Below are positions 24,138-33,700 of a stretch of DNA of 64,000 nt, piece after piece (positions within the stretch are counted from its first letter, which is position 1; the number at the start of each line of letters is the position of its first letter). Below the pieces are notes generated by a model. The model saw only the letters and a program-made list of their open reading frames with translations. It was not told the DNA's origin and did not search any database. A program made the position numbers and the translations under genes. Source of the stretch: Bacteroidetes bacterium UBA4414 (GTDB lineage Bacteria > Bacteroidota > Bacteroidia > Chitinophagales > Chitinophagaceae); NCBI GenBank assembly GCA_002389765.1, contig DGQM01000014.1:21126-85125 (forward strand), in the 5' to 3' direction.

Positions 24138-26171
24138 CTAATCTTCTTCTTCGTACCATTTATTTACTGCTACATCGCCGCTTTTGTTTACCCTGTTTAC
24201 CAGTTGTATAAACTCAGCCTTATATCCATCTCTGTCATATCCACTACTGTTTCTAGCCAGTGCCAATACTTTGCTATAGTTAGCATTGCCTTTGTTGGGA
24301 GAGTTTTTGAGCAACATACCAAACATGGCTACTGCACTTGCAAAGCGTGCATTTTCGCTGGCGTTCTGTATCGCCGTACTGTTGGGCGAAATGGTTTTTA
24401 CAATCTCTTTACTGGTATTGCCATTTGGTTTTTTATACCTGAATTTGATGGTGGCGAGCTCTTCATTGTTATAATAGCTTTGTACAGAAGGGTAGCTGCT
24501 GTTTTGCTGATACTTCAGCGGTATGTCTGATGCGTTGCCTGCCGGTACTATTTCGTAGATGATGGTAACGCTATGGCCTGAGCCCATATCTCCCGCATCT
24601 TTTTTATCATCTTTAAAGTCTTCAGTATTCAGTACGCGGTTTTCATAACCTACCAGCCTGTATGATTTTACAAATTCAGGATTGAATTCTATTTGTGCTT
24701 TCACGTCTTTTGCCAACGTGAAGATTGTGCCACCAAATTCTTTTACCAGTGTTTTAGCTGCCTCTGCTTCATTGTCTATATACGCGTAGTTGCCATTGCC
24801 TTTGTCTGCAAGTATTTCCATTTTGCTGTCTTGATAATTGCCCATGCCATATCCCAAGCAAGTAAGGTATATGCCTTTTGCACGCTCTGCTGTTATAAGT
24901 TCTTCCAGTTCGTTTTCGCTGCTTACGCCTACATTAAAGTCGCCGTCTGTAGCCATAATGATACGGTTGTTACCACCTCTTATATAGTTTTCCTGTGCTA
25001 CACGGTATGCCAGTTTAATGCCTTCTCCGCCTGCTGTAGAGCCACCTGCTTGTAGTTTATCCAATGCTCTGATGATAGTATTCTTATTGCCACCACCAGT
25101 AGATGGTAGCACAAGACCTGCATTACCTGCATATACTACAATAGCTATTCTGTCTTCGGCTCTTAGTTTTTCAGCCAACATCTTCAGTGATGTCTTTACC
25201 AACGGTAGTTTGTTCTCATCGTACATAGAGCCTGATACGTCTATCAGGAATACAAGGTTGCTTGGAGGCAGGTCGTCTGTATTGATAGTACGTGCCTGCA
25301 TGCCGATGTGCAATAGTTTTCTATTGCTATTCCACGGGCAAGTTGTTAGTTCAGTAACAATAGCTAACGGGTTATCTCCCTGTGGTTGCGGATATTTATA
25401 GTCAAAGTAATTAATCATTTCTTCCACTCGCACTGCATCAGCAGGTGGCATTTGTCCTTGGTTGATGAAGCGACGTATATTGCTGTAAGAAGCCCTGTCA
25501 ACATCTACACTGATGGTAGAGAGAGGTTCGTCTGTTACATTCTTTAGTCCGTTTTCTCTTGTGTGTTTATAGCTCTCGCTTTGTAAAACAGGTGCAGACA
25601 GTTGCATTCCTCTACTTGTGTGTACACGTATTCCATCTATCATATGCTCTGTGCCTGCGTTACGAGATCCGCCGATGTTTACACCTGCATCTTCACGGCT
25701 TTGGTATACGCCCGGCTTTGTTGCTGTCACGCTTTGTGTGTTTCGTGATGGCATTTTTTCAAGCTGTTCAGAAGTTATTGTTTTCTTATCGCTTGATCTA
25801 TCAACCAGTGGCACTTTGTATTGTGCGACTACTATCTCCTCTAGTTCTTTAGTGTTAGCTTTTAGTACTACGTTTACATTCGTGTTTTTGTCTGGAGATA
25901 CAATGATGCCTTTTATTGTTTCAGGAATAAAGCCTGCGTGCTTAACCGTCAGGTTATAACGTCCGGGGTTCAGCGGCTTGGCAATGTAATTACCGTCTTC
26001 ATCTGTTACAACGGTAATAACTTTTACACCTCCTTGGGATACGTCTACCAGCGCGCCTATAATCCCTTCTTTGGTGTTGTCGGTCACTTTGCCGCTAATG
26101 CCACCAACCTGTGCAATACTGTGTATGCTCATCAGCATACAGACCATGAGTAATGTTAATTGACTTTTCAT
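24138..26171 (-). CDS. VWA-domain protein with TonB-receptor-like N-terminus (YfbK/DUF3520 type)
   Basis: The 677-residue protein is exported (signal peptide ending SIAQ). Residues about 22-105 are a carboxypeptidase-regulatory-like domain, and about 130-185 look like the beginning of a TonB-receptor plug (LEKMPSRNTQSVTATKPGV, then GGSRNAGTEHMIDGIRV). Next come the VWA N-terminal region (ISVDVDRASYSNIRRFI), a VWA domain with a complete MIDAS (Asp311, Ser313 and Ser315 in DVSGS, with a later ATDGDFNVG), and a C-terminal DUF3520-like region. VWA proteins bind ligands through a metal. The ligand is unknown. Confidence 0.9.
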   Translation of the reverse strand: MKSQLTLLMVCMLMSIHSIAQVGGISGKVTDNTKEGIIGALVDVSQGGVKVITVVTDEDGNYIAKPLNPGRYNLTVKHAGFIPETIKGIIVSPDKNTNVNVVLKANTKELEEIVVAQYKVPLVDRSSDKKTITSEQLEKMPSRNTQSVTATKPGVYQSREDAGVNIGGSRNAGTEHMIDGIRVHTSRGMQLSAPVLQSESYKHTRENGLKNVTDEPLSTISVDVDRASYSNIRRFINQGQMPPADAVRVEEMINYFDYKYPQPQGDNPLAIVTELTTCPWNSNRKLLHIGMQARTINTDDLPPSNLVFLIDVSGSMYDENKLPLVKTSLKMLAEKLRAEDRIAIVVYAGNAGLVLPSTGGGNKNTIIRALDKLQAGGSTAGGEGIKLAYRVAQENYIRGGNNRIIMATDGDFNVGVSSENELEELITAERAKGIYLTCLGYGMGNYQDSKMEILADKGNGNYAYIDNEAEAAKTLVKEFGGTIFTLAKDVKAQIEFNPEFVKSYRLVGYENRVLNTEDFKDDKKDAGDMGSGHSVTIIYEIVPAGNASDIPLKYQQNSSYPSVQSYYNNEELATIKFRYKKPNGNTSKEIVKTISPNSTAIQNASENARFASAVAMFGMLLKNSPNKGNANYSKVLALARNSSGYDRDGYKAEFIQLVNRVNKSGDVAVNKWYEEED

Positions 26172-26300
26172 ACGGGTAAGTTTTTAATTGTGATTCAACT
26201 CTCTGATGCAAAGTTTTAATGAATTCCATAACGCCGTATCAAATCATTTTTTTAATTGACAGTTGTATGAGGTAAAGCAGCTTTGTTTACTACATAATGA

Positions 26301-26328
26301 CAAAAGCAGGCAATATTGCCTGCTTTTG
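26301..26328. terminator. Palindromic terminator after the M13 peptidase gene
   Basis: CAAAAGCAGGCA ATAT TGCCTGCTTTTG is a perfect palindrome with a T run on either side. It follows the octamer array at 26333-26372 in the direction of the M13 gene. Confidence 0.9.
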
Positions 26329-26332
26329 CTAT

Positions 26333-26372
26333 CATCAAACCAGTTAACTAATCAACCGGTCAACAAATCAAC
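26333..26372 (-). repeat. GTTGAnnn octamer array after the M13 peptidase stop
   Basis: Read on the minus strand, from 6 bases beyond the start of the stop codon, five consecutive 8-base units start with GTTGA, GTTGA, GTTGA, GTTAA and GTTTG. The same array, unit for unit, follows phaC at 42551-42590. The terminator at 26301-26328 comes next. Confidence 0.7.
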
Positions 26373-26375
26373 TAA

Positions 26376-28430
26376 TTACCATACCCTTGCACGTTCTGCT
26401 TCTGGGCGCCACATTTTGTCGCCTTCTTTCACGCCGAATGCTTGGTAGAATTCAGGCATATTGCTCAGCGGACCGTTACAACGCCACAGGTTCGGAGAGT
26501 GTGGGTCTGTTTTAATGCGGTTGAATGTTTCTTCAGGTGTAGTGTTTGCACGCCATACCTGTGCCCAGCTCAGGAAGAAACGTTGATCTGGTGTAAAGCC
26601 ATCAATCTTTTCAGTACCCTGTCCTTGTTTTGTTTTCTTGAAAGCCTCGTAAGCTATTGCAAGACCACCAAGGTCTGCCAGGTTTTCGCCCAGTGTCAAC
26701 TCACCATTGATGTGAACTGTATCCAGTACTGTGAAGCCATTGTATTGTTTAATAACTACTGCTGTTTTCTGGTTGAATTTATCAGCATCTTCTTTAGTCC
26801 ACCAGTCGTTCAGGTTGCCATCAGCATCGTATTGACGACCTTGGTCATCAAAACCGTGTGTGATTTCATGGCCTATTACAGCACCGATACCACCGTAGTT
26901 AACCGCGTCATCCGCACCCATTTCAAAGAATGGATATTGCAGGATACCGGCAGGGAATACGATTTCGTTGAAAGCAGGATTGTAGTATGCATTCACCGTA
27001 GGAGGTGTCATGCCCCATTCTGTTTTATCAACCGGTTTGCCCAGTTTGTTTATCATATAGTCATACTCGAAAGCAGAAGCCGCCATGATGTTTTTTACAT
27101 AGTCGTTGCCGCCAATTTCCAGTTTGCTATAATCGCGCCATTTGTCAGGATAGCCAATTTTGCGGATGAATGTACCCAGCTTGCCCAGTGCTTTTTGCTT
27201 TGTAACATCGCTCATCCAGTCCAGACGTTTGATGCGTTCTGCATAAGTTGATTGCAGGTTGTCCAGCAATTCCAACATACGTTTTTTAGCTTCCGGTTTG
27301 AAGTGTTTTTCAACATACATCTGTCCCAGCAGTTCGCCAACAGAACCGTCAACAACATTCAATACACGCTTCCAACGTGGTTTTTGTTCTTTCTGGCCAC
27401 GTACTACCTTGCCGTAGAAATCGAAACGTGCGTTATCGAAATTACTGCTCAGGTATGGCGCCATATCATTCACCGTGTGGAACTTCAGGTATTTCTTCCA
27501 TACATCTACCGGTGTAGCTTTCAGTTGCTTGCTAACCTCTGTAAAGAATTTAGGAGTAGCAACGATGCAAGAATCCTGATTACCTATTTTCAGATTAGAG
27601 AAAACAGTTTTCCAGTCCATGCCTGGTGTTAGTTTATTCAAACCTTCAACATTGAATTTGTTGTACAGTTTGTACGGGTCGCGCATTTCAACACGCGTCA
27701 TAGATGCACCTGCCAGTTTTTCTTCCAGGCCATATATTTCAGCCGCATCTTTCTTAGCGGTTGCGCTATCCATACCCATCAGCATCAGCAATTGCACTTG
27801 GTATTGCTTATATGCATCACGGATTTTTACTGTACGCTCATCTTTGTTGAAGTAGAAATCGCGGTCAGGCATACCCAATCCGCCTTGTGCAAATTGTGGT
27901 ATCTGCTTAGTTACATTCTTATCATCAGGCGCTACATAGAATGCAAACAGCTGGCCGTTGCCTTGTGTTTGTCCTGTAGTTATTTCATTCAGTATGCCAT
28001 TAGCATCTGTAATAGCATCTATACGAGCCAGCACGCCACTCAGTGGAGTAATGCCTGCTTTGTCTATAGCTGCGCTATCCATACCGCTGCGGTACATATC
28101 GCCCACCTTTTGGTCTGCGCTGCCTGCTTTGGCGTTTTTATTAGCTGCTGCAGCATCCAACAGGTCGTGGAGTGCTTTGTAGTTGTTTTCCTGCAGCTCG
28201 TTGAAGCTTCCCCAGCGGGTTTCTGTACCCGGGATAGGGTTGTTCTTCAGCCAAGTGCCGTTTGCGTACATAAAGAAGTCATCGCCCGGGCGGATGGTAG
28301 TATCCATATTTGCCGGGTCGAGCAGTTTGCGGGTAGCAGCAGCATCGGTATTGCCACCACCGTTTTGCTGGCACGATGCCAATGCGAGCATCGCAGCACC
28401 TGCAAGCAGAGAGTGCTTCAGTTTCATCAT
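26376..28430 (-). CDS. M13 family metallopeptidase (neprilysin/PepO-like) lipoprotein
   Basis: M13 enzymes are zinc endopeptidases that cut small peptides, here in the periplasm or at the surface. The 684-residue protein has a lipoprotein signal (LALASC, Cys20), an N-terminal M13_N domain (from about residue 45), and the catalytic C-terminal domain with VIGHEITHGFDDQG (zinc HExxH) and ENLADLGGLAIA (third ligand region). It ends CNGPLSNMPEFYQAF and a tryptophan, as the family does. Length is normal. An octamer repeat and a terminator follow the stop. Confidence 0.95.
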   Translation of the reverse strand: MMKLKHSLLAGAAMLALASCQQNGGGNTDAAATRKLLDPANMDTTIRPGDDFFMYANGTWLKNNPIPGTETRWGSFNELQENNYKALHDLLDAAAANKNAKAGSADQKVGDMYRSGMDSAAIDKAGITPLSGVLARIDAITDANGILNEITTGQTQGNGQLFAFYVAPDDKNVTKQIPQFAQGGLGMPDRDFYFNKDERTVKIRDAYKQYQVQLLMLMGMDSATAKKDAAEIYGLEEKLAGASMTRVEMRDPYKLYNKFNVEGLNKLTPGMDWKTVFSNLKIGNQDSCIVATPKFFTEVSKQLKATPVDVWKKYLKFHTVNDMAPYLSSNFDNARFDFYGKVVRGQKEQKPRWKRVLNVVDGSVGELLGQMYVEKHFKPEAKKRMLELLDNLQSTYAERIKRLDWMSDVTKQKALGKLGTFIRKIGYPDKWRDYSKLEIGGNDYVKNIMAASAFEYDYMINKLGKPVDKTEWGMTPPTVNAYYNPAFNEIVFPAGILQYPFFEMGADDAVNYGGIGAVIGHEITHGFDDQGRQYDADGNLNDWWTKEDADKFNQKTAVVIKQYNGFTVLDTVHINGELTLGENLADLGGLAIAYEAFKKTKQGQGTEKIDGFTPDQRFFLSWAQVWRANTTPEETFNRIKTDPHSPNLWRCNGPLSNMPEFYQAFGVKEGDKMWRPEAERARVW

Positions 28431-28524
28431 TCTGATTTATTTAAGACGTCAAAAGTAGTATAAAACAGTAGTGTTTTATATCATATTAAGATTTTCGCGG
28501 GGTGAAAAATCGGGTGAATATATT

Positions 28525-29169
28525 TCAAGCGATTTTACGCCTGTCCCGCCTTACGTGCTTTACTTCTATAATCCCTTGGAAGAAATACATTTTGCGTGTT
28601 ATCAGGTCTCGGCAGCGGCTGCGGGTACGCAGGTGTTCTACCACCTCAAATATGCTGCCGTCTTCCATCTCAAACCAATGACCTACTTCCAAATCATCTA
28701 CCAGACAGTATCCGGGTTTGCGTTCGTCGTAGCGATATAGTGCTTTGTACAATGCAGGGTCTGTACAGGTACTGGCAGCAGGGTTGCGAAGGTAGGCAAC
28801 GAGTGCCTTTTCTACATCTGCGGGAAAAATCTGCTTGCCTATAAATGGTATCAGCACGTGGCGGAACTGTGTTTTCCATTCCTTGCCGTGCGGCGATACT
28901 TCGTTTTTAAAATGATTGAAAGTGAGCATGTGTGCCAGCTCGTGCAGCAGTGTTATCAGGAAACTGTATTTATTCAGGTTGATGTTGACCGTTACCCTGT
29001 GGTATGGGTCTGAATGTGTAGGGTTTCTATAGTCGCCAAGTACCGACTTGCGTTCGCGTGTCAGCGTCAGGTGGATGGTGTGGCTCATAAAATAAGGTGC
29101 CACCAGTTCAAACGTATTCTCCGGTAAAAAATGTTTTAGATGATACAGAGATGTTTCCTGCTTTTTCAT
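28525..29169 (-). CDS. SprT-like zinc protein
   Basis: The 214-residue protein has the SprT/Spartan zinc signature LLHELAHML (His76, Glu77, His80) with a third probable ligand at His94 in SPHGKEW, and a beta-rich C-terminal part ending with HVRRDRRKIA. SprT-like proteins may cut DNA-protein crosslinks, but bacterial members are mostly unstudied. The gene starts 1 bp from the end of the AtpI-like gene, so it is read with the two small membrane genes upstream. Confidence 0.85.
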   Translation of the reverse strand: MKKQETSLYHLKHFLPENTFELVAPYFMSHTIHLTLTRERKSVLGDYRNPTHSDPYHRVTVNINLNKYSFLITLLHELAHMLTFNHFKNEVSPHGKEWKTQFRHVLIPFIGKQIFPADVEKALVAYLRNPAASTCTDPALYKALYRYDERKPGYCLVDDLEVGHWFEMEDGSIFEVVEHLRTRSRCRDLITRKMYFFQGIIEVKHVRRDRRKIA

Positions 29170-29170
29170 A

Positions 29171-29545
29171 TCACTTCACTCTTGCCATTTTTGATAGTAT
29201 GGTCGTTTCTACCACAGAATACACAGCGTATATACCGAATAGAACGAACAATGTTGGTTTATGAATATCTTTCTTATTAATCATTACATACAGCATAACC
29301 GAAGCCATGCATACAAACAGCTTCAGGAATGTGCCGGAGTACACACCTCTTATAAACGCCTGCGGCCTGTTTTTTATTTGCTGTGTTACCATAAAGTAAC
29401 TGGCAGTAGAAAGTGTCAGCATCAAAATATTAGCACCCATCATTACATTGAAGCGGAAATCAGGCGCAGCCGTTTTCATATAAAAGAAAATGGCTGTTAG
29501 TGCTGCAAATACAATGCCTACTGCTATTATAAAAGTTCTGTTCAT
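29171..29545 (-). CDS. Small four-helix membrane protein, possibly AtpI-like
   Basis: The 124-residue protein has four hydrophobic helices and little else. Its position right after AtpZ, with a 4-bp overlap, is where many Bacteroidota have an AtpI-like protein before the ATP synthase a-subunit gene. No ATP synthase genes follow here; the next gene is SprT-like. Sequence similarity to AtpI is too weak to claim by eye. Confidence 0.6.
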   Translation of the reverse strand: MNRTFIIAVGIVFAALTAIFFYMKTAAPDFRFNVMMGANILMLTLSTASYFMVTQQIKNRPQAFIRGVYSGTFLKLFVCMASVMLYVMINKKDIHKPTLFVLFGIYAVYSVVETTILSKMARVK

Positions 29546-29754
29546 TTACGTGGTTTGTTGAATTCCCGTATCAACTGCCATAGTGATACCACCAGTGCTA
29601 TCAGCGGCAGCGATACTGTAAACAAAGGAAACTTCCAGCCTGTTTTGCCATCTATCCAACGGCCAGCTACTACCGCAACAGCCAGCATCACCATCCATTG
29701 TGTTGCCAACCCTGCGTAGCGCATCATGTTTGTATCAGGCTTTTTGTTTTCCAA
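29542..29754 (-). CDS. atpZ: AtpZ/AtpI family protein
   Basis: The 70-residue protein has two membrane helices with the family pattern: YAGLATQWMVMLAVAVVAGRWID then a KTGWKFPLFT loop and a second helix. AtpZ and AtpI help assemble or ion-load the F-type ATP synthase membrane ring. In this window it is apart from any atp structural gene. It starts 4 bp after the M23-like gene stop. Confidence 0.8.
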   Translation of the reverse strand: MENKKPDTNMMRYAGLATQWMVMLAVAVVAGRWIDGKTGWKFPLFTVSLPLIALVVSLWQLIREFNKPRK

Positions 29755-29758
29755 TGCT

Positions 29759-30217
29759 TTATTTTTTTACAGGTTGCAATGCACCCTTTTTTATTTCTTC
29801 ATTCATTGGTACCAGGTTTTTCATTGCTTCCTGATTTACCTTTTTCATATCCAGTTTCGTGGTGTCGAGTTTTAGTTTCACATCACCAGCTATTACATTT
29901 TTAAGGTTGTTCTCAAAGTCTTCCTGCGCGGCAGTAAGGTCTGTCAGCGAATCTACCGTGCGTTTCAGTTGTATCACTTCGCGCCTGTCGCTACCACCTG
30001 CATAGCCCGGTATGTAATACTTCAATGGTGTCAGCAGCAGTATGGCAACCGTTACTACTATTACAAACACAAATATGCTGCTGAATAGTATGTAGAGCTT
30101 GCGCATCGTCAGCTTAAACGAAGCTACTTCCTGCAGCGAGGTATCATCAATAAACACTAAGCGATAGTGTGTATTGAGCCGCTTGAAAATATGTCTGCGT
30201 CTTGCCGGCCTGCTCAT
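29759..30217 (-). CDS. Membrane protein like the N-terminal part of M23 peptidases, without the peptidase domain
   Basis: The 152-residue protein has a short cytoplasmic N-terminus, one membrane helix (LYILFSSIFVFVIVVTVAILL), TPLKYYIPGYAGGSDRR, and a coiled coil (VIQLKRTVDSLTDLTAAQEDFENN). The same arrangement begins many Bacteroidota M23 peptidoglycan endopeptidases, which then go on to a LytM domain; here the protein stops with no zinc motif. It may be a truncated peptidase or a scaffold that uses only the membrane and coiled-coil part. In related genomes an M23 gene can also precede the atpZ region. Confidence 0.6.
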   Translation of the reverse strand: MSRPARRRHIFKRLNTHYRLVFIDDTSLQEVASFKLTMRKLYILFSSIFVFVIVVTVAILLLTPLKYYIPGYAGGSDRREVIQLKRTVDSLTDLTAAQEDFENNLKNVIAGDVKLKLDTTKLDMKKVNQEAMKNLVPMNEEIKKGALQPVKK

Positions 30218-30316
30218 AGTACCAAAGGGAGTGTAAATTAAGGTTAAACTGTGATGAAGACAATTTTTTAATGTCGCGTCTTTGTTAAATTGATATTGTA
30301 TAATGTTTAATGGGTT

Positions 30317-30441
30317 TTGTTGCAGATTGTTGCATTTTTGTACTGTTAGGTCATATTTTATAATCTATTGATAATTAATTAGATAGAGTGGTATTTGTTG
30401 CAATTTGTTGCAGTTTTCAGTAGTTTATAACAATTGTTGCA
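30317..30441 (+). promoter_or_regulatory. Five TTGTTGCA words, two pairs at 10-bp pitch
   Basis: Exact TTGTTGCA copies start at 30317, 30327, 30395, 30405 and 30434. The first two pairs each repeat at exactly 10 bp, about one DNA turn, which is typical of sites bound on one face of the helix. The protein that would bind is unknown. Confidence 0.5.
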
Positions 30442-30629
30442 GAGGGAGATATCAACCAGTAAGTATGGGGAATGATTTGTATAATAGGATTCACGGTTCA
30501 TTATAGCAAATATAAATATAAATATGCTTTATTTGAAATGTATATTATGCTAATGTGATGGTTTGCAAATGGCATTCAGAGTTTAGCGGGATTTTCCTAT
30601 TTTTGATGGATATGTAAGGTGTCTTAATA

Positions 30630-30658
30630 TATACCTGCAATTAACGATTGCAGGTATA
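30630..30658 (+). promoter_or_regulatory. Inverted repeat upstream of porW-like gene
   Basis: TATACCTGCAAT and its complement form a 12-bp stem with a 5-nt loop (TAACG). It has no T run beyond it, so it is more likely an operator or RNA hairpin than a terminator. It contains TTGCA in both orientations, as in the upstream TTGTTGCA words. Confidence 0.5.
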
Positions 30659-30713
30659 ATATTTTACGCATTTTACAGTTATTATTATTGAAGCAAAGCA
30701 CATTAGAACAATA

Positions 30714-33700
30714 TTGAGCCCTCAGAAAATATTAGTTTTTATCATCATCTTTTTCTGCGCCATAACCGGCGGGCAGGTAAGTTATGCCCAGCAATCGCAA
30801 AAGGATTCTGTAGCAGCTGCCCGCAAAGCACAGGAAAAAGCTAAGGAAGCCACCGCGAAAGAGAGAGAAAAACAACAGGCAGAAAAGCAAAAAGCCCTGC
30901 AAGCCAGCCGCGATAGCATGGCTAAGGCCCGCGCTAAAGAAACGGCAGACAGACAGGCAGCACAAAAACGCGTAGCAGACAGCATAGCCAAAATACGCAA
31001 GCACAAGACAGACAGCCTGAGTGTCATCCGCAAATACAGGGAGAGCAAGAAGTATAAAGACAGTGTTGAGAAAGCTAAAACAGTGAAGCTGAAAACACTG
31101 CAGGCGGCCAGAATGGCTAAAGTAGATAGTGCAAAAGCCGCCAGAAAAAAAGTGGCGGATAGTGCTATTGCTATACGTAAAGTGAAAACAGATAGCGCCC
31201 GTGCTGTAGTGAAAAAACGTACTGATAGCCTTGCATCTAAGCGCAAATACAGAGAGAGCAAGCGCTACGCTGATAGTGTAGCCGTAGTAAAGAAACTGAA
31301 AACGGATAGCCTGATGGCTAAGCGCAAGGCTTTTGGCGATAGCCTGAAGGCGCATAGAAAGAAGGTGACTGATAGTTTTGCAAAAGTCAGAAAAGCCAAG
31401 ACCGATGCTATAGCTGCTGCCCGCAAACTGAGGACAGATAGTTTGCTGGCAATAAAAAAAGTGAAAACCGACAGCCTGACAAAGCTGAAGGAGAAGAAAG
31501 CCAAGGCACAAAAGGCTAAGGAAAAAGAAAAAGAACAAAAGCAACAATTGGCTTTCGAACTGAAGATTAAGAAAAAACAAAAAGCCTATACCAACGAGAA
31601 AATGTTGAAACGCCGATGGGGTATACCGCGGCAAATAGTGCAGAATACATTTACGCATTACAACTACTACTTCAACGCAGATAAGAAAATGGATGAAGCA
31701 GTAGCCAATATGCTGCGCACCAGAAAGGATAATTATGATTCCTTATTGGCCTTGTTCCCTTTCAACCCCGACAGAGATTCGTCGCTGCTGGCTTCGGATA
31801 TGGATAGTATTATCTACAAAGCGTCGATGGGCATACAGATACACGATCCGCGTACCAAATGGGGTGATGATTTGTACCTGTTGCTGGGGCAGGCATATTT
31901 CTACAGGGGTAATTATGGCGAGGCTTCAGCATCATTCCGCTACATACTGAGCCTGCGGGATAAACGCAAAAAGAAACCAAACGAAAGTGAGAGTGTCTAT
32001 ACTAAGAAGAATGGTAAAGACCTGTCTATAGCACAACAAGATAAAAAAGGGGTATTAAGCTTTTTGCAACACAGGTCGGTACACAATGAATCGCTGTTGT
32101 GGCTGGCACGTACCTACACACAAATGAAGCAGGAAGGTAATGCTGAGTCTGTAATAGACCTGCTGGAAACAGACCCTAACTTCCCGAAAGACCTGCAGGG
32201 AAGGCTGGCACTGGAAAAATCATTCATCTACCTGAATCAGAAAGATTATAAAGCTGCGGCTACACAGTTGAATATAGTGGCAGACGATAATAATATGCCC
32301 AACTGGGTGCGTATGCGTTCTGCATTTATAGCAGGGCAGATTGCGCAAAACAGAGGGGAGTATACAGCATCAGCAGGCAGCTTTAAAAAAGTGATAAACC
32401 TGAATCCGAAAGTAGATATGGACTTCTATGCCCGCAAAAACCTGGCGTACAGTATGATGTATGCAGGCGGCGCACAGGAGGAGAGTATTGCTGCGTTGAA
32501 AAAAGTATTGAATGATGGTAAGTATCAGCCATATTACGAGCAGGTATACTATGTATTGGGCAGGTTATCGGCCAACAGTGGTAACAACGCAGAGGCAATT
32601 GCATACCTGACAGAGGGTATACGTTCGCCAAAAGCTACTACTAAACAGAAAGGGTTGTCTTTTGCCACGTTGGGTAATGTATATTATAAGATTGGCGACT
32701 ACGAAGCCGCTAAGAATGCCTATGACAGTGCTGCAACATTTGCAGGTGCTATGGCAAAAGATTCGTTGATGGAGCTTGCAATAAAACGCAGCTCTGCACT
32801 GGTAAGTGTTACAGCCCCGCTGAGAACAATACGCGAGCAGGATAGCCTGATAGCATTGGGTACGATGCCGGAGAAAGAAATGCGCGCAGAAGTAAGGCGA
32901 TATATACGCAAACTGCAACAGCAGAGAGCCGACAGTATATTCAAGTCTGAACAAGTATCTGCGGGAACAGGCGGCGGAAACAGCGGTGGAAGTAGTAACA
33001 GCCCTTACGCAAACTGGTATTTTAATAATACAGCGTTGGTACAGCAGGGGGTAAATGAGTTCAAACGGAAGTGGGGTAACAGACAGCTGGCAGATAACTG
33101 GAGGCGTAATGCAGCCATCAGTAGTATGGGCAATAACAATCAGAATAGTGCAAACGGCAGTAGCAACGGGGATGCGCAGGAAATAGAAGTTGATGAAAAT
33201 GGCATACCTACGGAAGAAGCATTGGTGGCATTGATACCAAGAACAAAACAAGAAATAGATGATGCACACACGCTGATACGCAGAGCGCATATGGATGCAT
33301 CTAATGCCTATATCAAGGATTTGGAAGATTATCCGCCTGCTGTAAAACTACTTGATACATTAGACAGGCGCTATCCTAATCATGAGTTCAAGGATGAAGA
33401 TTTGTATTTGCGATACCTGGTATTCATCAGGCAGGGTAAAGTGCCGGATGCAAGGCGCTATGCAGACGAGTTGCAACAAAAATACCCGCAGAGCAAGTAT
33501 GCTGCACTTGTGAAGCCACGTGAAACAACTAATGAAAGCCAAACAGGGGTAAATGAAGGTGTATTCTATGAGGAGACGTATGGCTTGGTGCTGGATCATA
33601 AATACGCTTGGGCACTGGATAAGGTGAAACAGGCTAAGGTTGACTATCCGCAGGGGAAATATGCTAAACGCTTTACCATCGTAGAGGGTATCTCACTTGC

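Larger units (their letters stand above)
30218..30713. other. Gene-free 496-bp gap between divergent genes
   Basis: No open frame of note lies here. The region is AT-rich and separates the minus-strand M23-like gene from porW. It holds five TTGTTGCA words (30317-30441) and a 12-bp-stem inverted repeat (30630-30658), and is most simply read as a divergent control region. Confidence 0.7.

Noticed and set aside
27252..28463. Plus-strand open frames opposite the M13 peptidase gene
   Set aside because: They have no start context, domain or plausible composition, and lie within a complete M13 gene.
30630..30658. Inverted repeat as a rho-independent terminator
   Set aside because: It has no T run after the stem and lies upstream of a gene start, not after a stop. 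An operator or RNA hairpin is more likely.
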